Source of the DNA: Pseudomonadota bacterium
GTDB taxonomy: Bacteria > Pseudomonadota > Gammaproteobacteria > Enterobacterales > Enterobacteriaceae
DNA length: 64,000 bases
Direction of reading: 5' to 3'
Assembly: GCA_018261615.1 (NCBI GenBank)
Contig: JAGTSE010000003.1
Span: 1 to 64,000 of the forward strand
This document shows positions 21,311 through 29,752 of this stretch, one piece after another. A program made the position numbers and the translations under genes. The notes beneath the pieces are model-generated. The model was given only the letters and a program-made list of their open reading frames with translations. It had not been told where the DNA came from and made no database searches. Every line of letters starts with the position of its first letter. Position 1 is the first letter of the stretch.

Positions 21311-23128
21311 TTATCGGGATAATGGAATAATCTCAACGCGGCGATTTTGCGCCCGTCCTTCTTTGGTATCGTTGTTGGCGATAGGTCGGGTATCGCCAAC
21401 ACCTTCCGTAATAAATTGCTCGGTGGGTAGCCCCGTATGCACGACCAGCCAGTTTTTAATGACTTGAGCGCGCTCGGCAGAGAGCGCCAGATTCGTGGCG
21501 GAAGAGCCAGTATTGTCGGAGTGGCCAATAATCAGGAACATTTTTTCTGGCGAACGGCTGATGGCCGGAACGATATCCAGCAGTGTTTTTTCGCTGTCTG
21601 ACATCAGATTGCTGCTGCCGTTTTCAAATAACGGCGCGGTATCTGCCAGCGCAAATAGCGATGCGTTCTGATCCGACGTAGACGTTGTAAAGATCTCACG
21701 CAAAGGAGTGAGCTGCCTGACCTGCTCGCGTATTTCGCCGATATTATACCGGGCATAGTAGTAAAACCCGCCAGCCAGACAGGCAAACAGAAACAGTAGC
21801 CCGATGATGGCGGGCAGAAGTGAACGGCGGCGCGGTGCTGGTGCGATGAGGGGGTCAGCACCCTGCCATACTACGATTTCTGGCTCTGGCTCTGGCTCTG
21901 GCTCTGGCAGCGGCGGTAATGGCAAAGATGGCAAAGGCGGCATGGCAATTGAGGCGGAAAGTGCGGGCAGAATGCCATATCGCTCCGACAACCACTGTGA
22001 CCAGGCGCCGTGGCGGGTGAACCCTTGCCCATAGTCAGCAAGCATGACGCCAGCCAGATCGAGCGGGGTGTTGGCAAACAAGGTTTGCAGCACATTCATC
22101 AGGCGGCTTTCGGCAAGCCAGGCGATAAAAGTACTGCCGAGCGCGTATCGCTGTATGGCGTAAATATCCTGACCGTCATCGTGGGCATTTAATTTGTCCA
22201 CAAGCTGCCGGAAGCACGACTCCAGCGTCAATTGCTCATACGGCGGCATCGTCAGAGAACTTGTCCATATCGCCCTGTCGGGATCGTGTGAATGGCGTTG
22301 CTGGCTCAGGCGGGTATAAAAAACCGGTATGCAGGGCAAGCGCCTGTTGAGCCGAATGGAAGAGAACACAAACTGCCAGGAAGTTAGCTGTTCCGTCAGC
22401 ACCGTACTGCTTTCCACGCCATCGGCGAGAATGGGGAAAAGGGCCATGACTGCCATTGACGGATGTGTCTCTTCCCTATGTGTGAGACGGGTGGCGAGCG
22501 TTGTCGCATGCTCTGCAACCATCCAGATGATATGCCCGTTATCTCTGGTCGACAGATTCGCGTGGTGGAACCATTTCTGGGCAAACGGGCCGATAATCAA
22601 CACCATCAGTCGGGGCGTGGTTGCTGGCGTATCAAAATAGTCTGCTTCCGGTTCGGGCTCCGCCTCCGCTCGCGCAAGCCAGGTGCGGGGGGCACAGGTG
22701 GCACTCAGCGAAGCCAGCGCGTCGGTCTGCCCTTCAACCTGTTTCAGCAGCGTGAGCATCTTTCTGGCGTAGCGGAACATCAGGCTACGATCGGTGCGAA
22801 GCAGAACTGCAATCTGCGATGTTAAATCGCTATCGGCCTGGTTTTGGTTATGGCCGTAGAAGTAATGCATTAACGAATAACGTTGCCACGAGAGCGCATT
22901 GTCTTTCTGATTGACCATCAGGCGCTTATCAAAATAGCCACATAACAGCCGACACAGCGCTTCACTCTCTTCAGCCGTCTGGTTTTCTGCCTGTAAGGCC
23001 TTATTGAACTGTTCGATGAGCGAAATGAGCCTGAGCTGAAAATCCGCCGCAGAAGGAATGATGCCGTCGAAAGATATCAGAGTATCGATGCCAATCAGTC
23101 GGCAGAAAAAGTTTTCGCTTTTCACCAT
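21311..23128 (-). CDS. T6SS-linked inner-membrane protein with C-terminal OmpA-like domain
   Basis: A 605-residue protein. The N-terminal 130 residues resemble the helical TssL/DotU cytoplasmic domain. A middle region (about 165-395) loosely recalls TssM cytoplasmic sequence without a P-loop. A PEPEPEPEPE spacer (about 408-417), one membrane helix (437-457) and an OmpA-type peptidoglycan-binding domain (about 500-605, GHSDNTGSSATN, NRRVEI) follow. The ATG at 23128 overlaps the stop of the upstream glycosyltransferase by 7 bp, indicating coupling. It may be an extra envelope anchor beside TssL, which also has such a domain. Exact role unknown. Confidence 0.8.
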   Translation of the reverse strand: MVKSENFFCRLIGIDTLISFDGIIPSAADFQLRLISLIEQFNKALQAENQTAEESEALCRLLCGYFDKRLMVNQKDNALSWQRYSLMHYFYGHNQNQADSDLTSQIAVLLRTDRSLMFRYARKMLTLLKQVEGQTDALASLSATCAPRTWLARAEAEPEPEADYFDTPATTPRLMVLIIGPFAQKWFHHANLSTRDNGHIIWMVAEHATTLATRLTHREETHPSMAVMALFPILADGVESSTVLTEQLTSWQFVFSSIRLNRRLPCIPVFYTRLSQQRHSHDPDRAIWTSSLTMPPYEQLTLESCFRQLVDKLNAHDDGQDIYAIQRYALGSTFIAWLAESRLMNVLQTLFANTPLDLAGVMLADYGQGFTRHGAWSQWLSERYGILPALSASIAMPPLPSLPLPPLPEPEPEPEPEIVVWQGADPLIAPAPRRRSLLPAIIGLLFLFACLAGGFYYYARYNIGEIREQVRQLTPLREIFTTSTSDQNASLFALADTAPLFENGSSNLMSDSEKTLLDIVPAISRSPEKMFLIIGHSDNTGSSATNLALSAERAQVIKNWLVVHTGLPTEQFITEGVGDTRPIANNDTKEGRAQNRRVEIIPLSR

Positions 23129-24459
23129 GGCTTCTCCGTAACTACACCCCAGCCTGAGGATGCTGACCAGGGACATATCCGCACGACAGTGGGATGCGCG
23201 GCGTTGGCGGTTTTAAATTCGAGCGAGAGTGTGAGGCTGTCATCCGGGGATTTTGCCTGCAACGCCTGGGCATCAAGCGTACGTTTATAGAGCAGCACGT
23301 TTTGCGGGGTATACACGCCAAGATGCAGGTTATCCACTTCCTGCTCGTCGGATCGCCAGTCGGCGGCCTCCAGCTTGAGCGCTTTTTTATACCAGACGTA
23401 CTGACGGGCAAGCCACTGCGCCTCATCATCGGGCGGCGTCGAGAAAAAATTGGTTTTCTCCGCGCCCATCACTTCCGACAGTACGGTGCCATTTTGCAGG
23501 CAAATGCCAGCCTGATACTCAAATGCTCTTAGCGGGCGAGTGTTGCCTGTGGTGTAAGGCGCAAGGCTTGCAGCATCCTCGACTTCCAGCCCCAGTAAGG
23601 TTCTGACGCGTTTTTTGGAGACGTTGTCTCTCTCCCACCAGGCCTTATCCACCGCGCCCTGCGCTTTTGCATCATTGGAGTGATCACTCCAGACTTTGCT
23701 GTACGCCTTGCGCTGATAGAAATGCCAGAGTAACGGCCGATGGGGATGATAAATGTCATAACCGTGGGTGAATGCGCGCACCGCCATAGCTATCTCTTCG
23801 CCGGCGAAAAAAATCTGCGGATCGTTCGGCACGATGTTAACGAAATCGCCATGTGTGAAGATAAATCCACCCGCGAGATAGCTCCCCCGCATCGGTTCTG
23901 AGGCGGTAAAAGGGATGGAGCCGAGCATAGGGATACCCTGCGGATTAAATTCACGGAATATCAGGCGACTGACATAGCGCTTTTTGCTGGCTTCTTCATC
24001 TTCGCCGGGGCAATAGGACGGCGGATAGGATGAGAGTATCGACCGCTCACTTTTATGCTCTACCTGGCGTAGCATGGCGATCATTTCGTTATCCCAGTTT
24101 GGGATAAAACGGCAGTGGGAATCGATTTGCAGGAACCAGGCTTCCTGTTCATACAGTGTTTCCGCCATACTCCGTGCCCAGCAGGCACCCTGGCTGGCGT
24201 AATAATGCACGCTAATAACATCTACCCGAGCCTGGCGGCAGCGAAATGCAAACACCTCATGGCCCGCAACGATGCGGCTACTTTCTGGGGTCATGCCGCT
24301 TTGTTCAAACAGCGACCGGTTTTCGTCGTCCTGCCAGCAAATAGCGATGTGCAGATTCTCAGGGTGAGCGGCATGGCGCAACATATCCTGTAGCGTTGGG
24401 ATTAGCTCCGGGTCACGATAGCTGGCGATGCTGATAAAAATTGTCGCAGGGGTGTCCAT
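23122..24459 (-). CDS. Glycosyltransferase (GlcNAc-transferase-like, PF11397 type)
   Basis: A 445-residue cytoplasmic glycosyltransferase of the GlcNAc (Skp1-glucosaminyltransferase-like) family. It starts MDTPATIFISIASYRDPELIPTL and has the DSHCRF segment, a likely DxD-equivalent metal site, as well as REFNPQG, GSYLAGGFIF and FAGEEIAMAVRAFTHGYDIYHP. No signal or membrane helix is seen. It lies between a fimbrial adhesin gene and the OmpA-domain gene within one leftward operon with tssA. The acceptor is unknown: a T6SS or fimbrial protein, or a target molecule, are all possible. Confidence 0.82.
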   Translation of the reverse strand: MDTPATIFISIASYRDPELIPTLQDMLRHAAHPENLHIAICWQDDENRSLFEQSGMTPESSRIVAGHEVFAFRCRQARVDVISVHYYASQGACWARSMAETLYEQEAWFLQIDSHCRFIPNWDNEMIAMLRQVEHKSERSILSSYPPSYCPGEDEEASKKRYVSRLIFREFNPQGIPMLGSIPFTASEPMRGSYLAGGFIFTHGDFVNIVPNDPQIFFAGEEIAMAVRAFTHGYDIYHPHRPLLWHFYQRKAYSKVWSDHSNDAKAQGAVDKAWWERDNVSKKRVRTLLGLEVEDAASLAPYTTGNTRPLRAFEYQAGICLQNGTVLSEVMGAEKTNFFSTPPDDEAQWLARQYVWYKKALKLEAADWRSDEQEVDNLHLGVYTPQNVLLYKRTLDAQALQAKSPDDSLTLSLEFKTANAAHPTVVRICPWSASSGWGVVTEKPW

Positions 24460-24484
24460 TTTTCCCAATCCATTCAAAAATTGA

Positions 24485-25471
24485 TTACTGAATATCAAAA
24501 ATTACTTCCGCTTTGGCGTTGAAGGTTCCGCCTGCGGGGGCGGTTTTACTGCTGGCGAATAGCGTGGCGTTCCAGGCAAACTCGGCGGGGCCCTGGCTGG
24601 TGATACTGGTTTTCTGTTCTGATGTACTACCGTCCAGCTTCATCGCCTTGCCTGCACCATCGGTGATTTTGATGCCCAGTCGATCCAGATTTCCTCCGGC
24701 ATCCTTCGCACGGATATAGGAACCATCCGAGGAGGGGGTACTGGTGATCATTGATGCTGTTGCGGAATAGGTGCCATAGTCGCTTTTGCAGGTAATATTG
24801 AAATCCAGGTTGCGGGTCACGCCCTGGCGGAGCAATGACGGGGTGACATCGTTGAAATCAACCGTTTTGGCGCTGTCGACGTCGCAGGTGGGGGTGCTGA
24901 TGATTTTGATATCGCCAATGCCGAGTTTCATGACAAAAGAGGAGGGATCGGCGGTCATCAGGTAGTTATAGGCAATATCCCCGGCGGGCAGAACAGTATC
25001 GCCGTTCGGATTGCTCAGGCGTAAATTGTTCGCCGTTTTAAAAAACTGGATGCGGTAAAAAGAGGCGGCGACGTAGGTAAATCTTCCCACTAGCTCACCA
25101 CCGGAAAAGGTGAGAAAACTGGTTGAGGGAAAGTTGCCGAATGCGCTGCCGTTGCTCCAGAGCAGCTTAATCCCAATGCCAGGAATACTGGTTGGGTAGA
25201 TGCGCGTTGTCGCGTCCTGCCCTGCCAGGTTTAGCACCCTCTTGCCGTACTCAGTGCCGGCAGCGCAAGCGTCATAGCCAATATCCTGGCCTGCCGCATT
25301 GCTGTCAAACTGGGCTATCGGGGTTGAGGTGTCTACGGCGGCATCCGCGTTGATGCGAATCACTTGCGAAGGAATGGCAACCGCAGTCGGTGCACCGCGC
25401 ATTAGTGTACAAACAGCAGAGGCGGCGGGTGACAAAGTAAGGGCACAAAGCGTAATGACGATCCTTAACAT
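24485..25471 (-). CDS. Two-domain fimbrial tip adhesin
   Basis: A 328-residue secreted protein with a signal peptide ending near residue 19 (SAASA before VCTLM). A unique N-terminal lectin-like half is followed by a C-terminal pilin domain (from about 190, with CDVDSAKTVDFNDV and the FNAKAEVIFDIQ donor-strand ending), the architecture of FimH-like adhesins. It starts 5 bp after the tssA stop in the leftward T6SS operon. The other fimbrial genes lie at 32.5-37.1 kb on the opposite strand and lack such an adhesin, so this is their likely tip protein. Confidence 0.82.
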   Translation of the reverse strand: MLRIVITLCALTLSPAASAVCTLMRGAPTAVAIPSQVIRINADAAVDTSTPIAQFDSNAAGQDIGYDACAAGTEYGKRVLNLAGQDATTRIYPTSIPGIGIKLLWSNGSAFGNFPSTSFLTFSGGELVGRFTYVAASFYRIQFFKTANNLRLSNPNGDTVLPAGDIAYNYLMTADPSSFVMKLGIGDIKIISTPTCDVDSAKTVDFNDVTPSLLRQGVTRNLDFNITCKSDYGTYSATASMITSTPSSDGSYIRAKDAGGNLDRLGIKITDGAGKAMKLDGSTSEQKTSITSQGPAEFAWNATLFASSKTAPAGGTFNAKAEVIFDIQ

Positions 25472-25475
25472 CCTT

Positions 25476-26546
25476 TTATTCCTTCTCTTGGTTCAGCATA
25501 GCGATTATCTCAGGGGGATACATTTTTAAGAGGTCGGCAAAACTTTTACCGATGCTCTCTTCCGCATACTTCAGCACCTGAATGAGCGGGCTACTGGGTT
25601 CGGTCATTGCAAACCAACTGCGAACTTCCTGTAAGCGGTGCAACGCATCGGCGCGGTTGTCGATACCCCGGCGCACTTCCGTTACGGCAGGAGGTGCGAC
25701 GGAGGGCGAATCCACAGCCACAGAAGGCATTGCAACGACGGTTTCGACACTCTCCTGGACCGGCGGTATTTCTTCAGGCGCGACGGGCGGCGCAGCGACC
25801 GCAACAGGTGCGCCACTGCCGAAATCATTCGCGAAAAGGGCCAGCAAACCGGTAAATATGGCAAGATCAGGCGTATCGTGTGCGAGCGTTTTGACGAGCG
25901 TTGCCCTTATCTCCGCCAGGAAATAGTGCGCTTGCGTGAGGGGGAGGATGCTGTCGCGGGCGCTGAGTTGCCATTCATGGATAATGGCGGCAATGTCCGT
26001 ATCTGACAGCGCGCCTTCTTCCCGTGGGATCTGATGCGCTTTTTCAAACTCTTTGATGGTGATTTGCAAACCAGAGACTTTCGGCAGCGGTTGATTGCGC
26101 AGATCGGCGAGCAGACCGTTGGCATCTTCCAGTTCAGCAAAGGCATTGGCGCGTAGCATCGGGGTAAATTCCCCTTCGTCTAAAAGCTGCGGATGCAGAT
26201 CGTCTGGCCAGGCGCATAGTAAGGCATTGAGCGCTTCCAGCCCTTCCGCCAGCGCTGCCAGCCCGATTTTACGTAGCCTACAGCGCATCAGGATGATGAC
26301 CAGCCTGACGTCTTTGCTTTTTTGCAGCAAGGTCTGGCATTCGCGCTCAATATCGGTCCAGTTAATGGGTTCCGCCGCTTCAAAAAAACTGCCGTATTCC
26401 ACGTCCAGTTTGGGCTGGAGGCGGGATTGCAACATGATGAAGGCGGGATCGTAATCCAGGCTCTCGCCGCAGGCGTTGCTGCCCGCGATGGGAGACATCA
26501 GGGGCTGGTAGTAATCGCAACAGGTAAGACGATATGTTTGGTTCAT
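25476..26546 (-). CDS. tssA: T6SS assembly protein TssA (ImpA N-terminal domain)
   Basis: TssA organises baseplate and tail-sheath polymerisation. The 356-residue product has the ImpA_N domain in its first 130 residues (SPIAGSNACGESLDYDPAF), a proline- and valine-rich linker at about 250-290, and a short C-terminal domain ending SSPLIQVLKYAEESIGKSFADLLKMYP, which marks a short TssA class. It follows tssG by 35 bp and precedes the adhesin gene by 4 bp in the leftward operon. Confidence 0.93.
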   Translation of the reverse strand: MNQTYRLTCCDYYQPLMSPIAGSNACGESLDYDPAFIMLQSRLQPKLDVEYGSFFEAAEPINWTDIERECQTLLQKSKDVRLVIILMRCRLRKIGLAALAEGLEALNALLCAWPDDLHPQLLDEGEFTPMLRANAFAELEDANGLLADLRNQPLPKVSGLQITIKEFEKAHQIPREEGALSDTDIAAIIHEWQLSARDSILPLTQAHYFLAEIRATLVKTLAHDTPDLAIFTGLLALFANDFGSGAPVAVAAPPVAPEEIPPVQESVETVVAMPSVAVDSPSVAPPAVTEVRRGIDNRADALHRLQEVRSWFAMTEPSSPLIQVLKYAEESIGKSFADLLKMYPPEIIAMLNQEKE

Positions 26547-26581
26547 CGTATGTATCTTTTAGCTGTAAGTAGAAACGGTAA

Positions 26582-27574
26582 TTAGCGGTGATACATTTCC
26601 GGCTCGAAGCTCATGCCGAAAACCGAGTCATCACAAGAATTACGCTCAAGCCAACTGGCGTAACCAAGCTGGTGGGAGCCATCAAGCCGGGCCTGAGGTA
26701 CCTGATCGGCAGCCAGTACCAGTTGCACATCCCAGGCATATTCAAAGCCGATAAAACTGCGCACCAGTTCACGCAGTACCGCCATATCGCTGCCCCACGG
26801 GCTGAACAGCATGTACTGGGCGAGCGTCAGCGGCCCCATCAGCAATTTGAATTTATGTTGTCTATCCAGCACGGTGTTGCCGAGGATCGCGCCGTCACCC
26901 AGTAGCCCGGCACAGTGGCTGTTGCCGAGTGCGGTTTGATCGTTGCTCTCCAGATAAATCCATTGCAGTTCAAACTCTTCCATGTGAACCGGCACGCCAA
27001 AGTAGTAATGCATCGCCCCGAGCAACCCGTCCGGGTTACGGGCTTCGCGAATCAGGTGCGCGGAAGAGGCCAACCGGGCGTGTATAGGTAAGGGATCGGG
27101 GGAGAGTTCCGCCGGATCCAGACCGATCAGGCTGCCGACATAAAACGAAAAGCGCTCGTCGTCCTGCCTGTCCAGCGAGGCGGTGTCCTGCGATAAAAAC
27201 CATGCGCGGTAAAACAGGCTGAGCGCCCGGTGATGAAAAATATCGACAAAATCAACTAGCGTGTGGTCGTGCTGCTCATAGCGGGAGTAGGCCAGTTCGG
27301 AAAGGTGGAGCGGCATGGCGCCCTGAGCACCCCAGATACCTAAGCCAAAAAGCTGAAGTTTGATTTTGTCATCCTGCTGACTAATCGCGGCGATTTCACG
27401 CGGCGAAAACGTCATACTGGATACTTGCCCCAGGCGGAAACGTTCCTGCGACGGCAGCAGGGCTTTACCGGGAGCGGGCAACTCCGGAGTGCGGGCGGCA
27501 ATGGCACGCATCGTGCTGATAAAACCCGCCTCCCATGGCTTGCTATCATCAAACCAGGCGTCGATGGATTTCAT
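26582..27574 (-). CDS. tssG: T6SS baseplate subunit TssG
   Basis: TssG joins TssF, TssE and TssK in the baseplate wedge. The 330-residue product has the family features RFRLGQVSSMTFSPREI, LQLFGLGIWGAQGAMPLHLSE and HRALSLFYRAW. Its ATG overlaps the tssF stop (ATGA), so the two are translationally coupled, as is usual for the TssF-TssG pair. Confidence 0.95.
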   Translation of the reverse strand: MKSIDAWFDDSKPWEAGFISTMRAIAARTPELPAPGKALLPSQERFRLGQVSSMTFSPREIAAISQQDDKIKLQLFGLGIWGAQGAMPLHLSELAYSRYEQHDHTLVDFVDIFHHRALSLFYRAWFLSQDTASLDRQDDERFSFYVGSLIGLDPAELSPDPLPIHARLASSAHLIREARNPDGLLGAMHYYFGVPVHMEEFELQWIYLESNDQTALGNSHCAGLLGDGAILGNTVLDRQHKFKLLMGPLTLAQYMLFSPWGSDMAVLRELVRSFIGFEYAWDVQLVLAADQVPQARLDGSHQLGYASWLERNSCDDSVFGMSFEPEMYHR

Positions 27575-29451
27575 AATGCGCCTCGTCTGCCGGGTCGTGC
27601 TTTCCAGCGCGCGATTAAGCCGCGCTGCATGGAGTGCAGTTCGGTTTCGGTAAAGATGTTAATTGCCGCGTGTCGCGCCAGGTAATTCTCCATCACCAGT
27701 CCAAAGAGGTAAGGGCTAATGCCGGAAAATCCTTCTTCATCGACGGTTAAACTACAGCGCACGCCGCGCCCATAAACCAGTAATCCCTCTTCCGACAGGC
27801 GGCGCACCACAGGCTCGGTTTTGCAACCGACAAGACTGTTTATTTGCGTCAGAGTGTCGGTGTCGGCGGTGCTGGTAAACAGCCGTAGCATATTACGCAG
27901 CGACTCGCCGCCACGAGCGTGTTCCATCTCGGATAACGGCAGATAGTTAAAGCTAAGCTGGCGAATAAGCCGCCATGCCGCTTCACCGACTGCGAACGGT
28001 GAACGCGGCGCGCTAGGCGAGCTCACAAAGCGGGCACCGTGAATCGGGACGGAGTCGGACATGGTAAGCTCAAGGCTGCCGGTACTGGTCAGTAAACAAG
28101 GCAGATCGCGGTTGGTCACCATGGCGTCAACCAGCAGATAGCGAATATGCTCGCCGTAAGGCGCTTCTTGTTGGTCTACCAGCGAAATAAAGATCTCCGT
28201 GCCGCTATAAGGTGTGCGGGTGTCATATTTACGGTTGCTCACCTCTTTCATCCTGGCTTCACGCCTGACGGAGAAATAACGGCCAAAGTTTCCGGTGTCG
28301 CAGTGCCGGGTTTGGTAGAGCGGATTAAAGGTCAGTTCTTCGCTGGTTTCTGCCTGCAAGCCAAAGACCTTATCAACGGAAAAGACTTCATAGTCCATCG
28401 GGCGACTGCGATCCGGCACGATGTGGAAGTTATTCAAGGCGCGGTTGACTTCAATTCTGTCTACACGTTTGGGAAACAGATTGATCACCGCCGTGCAGTG
28501 CAGCAAAAAGCGCGAGGCATTCAGATGCGGCACCAGATCCTGAGATAATTTGCTCAACAGAATAATAATTTCGACTTCGTTAGTGTTGTTGCTTTCCAGC
28601 GCTGCCGACAATTGAGCGAGTGAGAAAAAATAAAATCGTTCGCGACAATTAATATATTCCTGAATCAGGGTGTGGCCGTGGAACATATTCCATTGCAAGG
28701 GCAGCAGACTCTGATCGGGCGCCAGTCCTTCAAATTTTAATCCTTGATTTACAATGACATGATGCTGCGGTTTCTCACTGTCACCACTGCGCACCACCAC
28801 CGCAACATGGCTACCATGCAGTAATTCAAACGTATGTGAAACAATACGTTCATCACCCTGAATATAAATAGGTAATTCATCCAGTCCTTTCAAATCTGAA
28901 AAAACCAAATCCCCCTGTAAACGCAGTTTAATGCGTAGAGCACCTTTCAGTTGCTGGTGGTTAAGGCGATGAATTTCAAGGTTAGGAATATCCGGCGGAA
29001 CAGAGGTTAACCGTACTTCTTCGATATCCAGCGGCCATAGCGTGACATTTTGATTATTTCTGAATTCACAGCGCGTCATTCCACCAGGCAGTAACCGGCT
29101 GTAGAAAATACTTTTCTTTGGAATAGTATAACCGTGTGATAAATCACCTTCTTTTAAATTTGGCTGTAGCTGTACGACACCCATCGACGGCGTGGGTGAA
29201 TTGTAGTTTGGGTAGATGATATCCAGTAATCGCTGGGTGAATTTAGGAAATTCTGCATCGAATTTTATCTGCGTTCTGGCAGATAAGAAGCAGAACGCCT
29301 CAATTAGCCGCTCCACATAGGGATCGGCAGTTTCTATCCCTTGCATCCCCAGTCGTCCGGCAATCTTAGGATGCCGTTCGGCAAATTCACGAGCCATCTC
29401 TCTAACAAACGTCAGTTCCTGGTTATAGTAATCTAGAAAGTTGTGTTCCAC
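27571..29451 (-). CDS. tssF: T6SS baseplate subunit TssF
   Basis: TssF is the large wedge protein of the T6SS baseplate. Conserved N-terminal sequence LDYYNQELTFVREMAREFAERHPKIAGRLGM and AFCFLSARTQIKFDAEFP identify it. The frame is open to 29643; I favour the GTG at 29451 (626 residues, the usual family length), placed just before the conserved start with GGGA upstream. An ATG at 29517 with GGGATC upstream is an alternative. It is first in the leftward operon, divergent from clpV. Confidence 0.92.
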   Translation of the reverse strand: MEHNFLDYYNQELTFVREMAREFAERHPKIAGRLGMQGIETADPYVERLIEAFCFLSARTQIKFDAEFPKFTQRLLDIIYPNYNSPTPSMGVVQLQPNLKEGDLSHGYTIPKKSIFYSRLLPGGMTRCEFRNNQNVTLWPLDIEEVRLTSVPPDIPNLEIHRLNHQQLKGALRIKLRLQGDLVFSDLKGLDELPIYIQGDERIVSHTFELLHGSHVAVVVRSGDSEKPQHHVIVNQGLKFEGLAPDQSLLPLQWNMFHGHTLIQEYINCRERFYFFSLAQLSAALESNNTNEVEIIILLSKLSQDLVPHLNASRFLLHCTAVINLFPKRVDRIEVNRALNNFHIVPDRSRPMDYEVFSVDKVFGLQAETSEELTFNPLYQTRHCDTGNFGRYFSVRREARMKEVSNRKYDTRTPYSGTEIFISLVDQQEAPYGEHIRYLLVDAMVTNRDLPCLLTSTGSLELTMSDSVPIHGARFVSSPSAPRSPFAVGEAAWRLIRQLSFNYLPLSEMEHARGGESLRNMLRLFTSTADTDTLTQINSLVGCKTEPVVRRLSEEGLLVYGRGVRCSLTVDEEGFSGISPYLFGLVMENYLARHAAINIFTETELHSMQRGLIARWKARPGRRGAL

Positions 29452-29752
29452 ATTGCATCCCGTCAATATCGCGACATCTTTATATATCGCCTGGATTCTA
29501 AAATTAAATGCAGTCATTATGATCCCACTATTTACACTTCCAGGTGAAAATAGGAGTCTCTCTTGGGCTATATTCTTAAATTCAATTTTATATTCTGCGA
29601 AAGGGTTTTTCTTATTGTGGATATTGTTTAATGTTAGACCCAAGTAGCATGTCGTTGCCTCTATGAATACTTCCGCATGGGCAAGTAAACATCTGCTCCA
29701 CTACAGGCGTAACTAAGACGTAGTGGAAGACATTGACGTCGATTAATATGGG
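29452..29752. promoter_or_regulatory. Divergent intergenic region between tssF and clpV
   Basis: The 301-bp AT-rich gap separates the two T6SS transcription units and must hold both promoters unless tssF starts earlier. I see no convincing sigma-70 or sigma-54 promoter, no Fur box and no GATC cluster. The only open frame is the N-terminal extension of tssF. Regulation of this cluster cannot be read from it by eye. Confidence 0.5.

Noticed and set aside
29452..29643. N-terminal extension of tssF by up to 64 codons
   Set aside because: It lacks homology to the TssF start and would use up most of the divergent promoter region; the GTG at 29451 fits the family.
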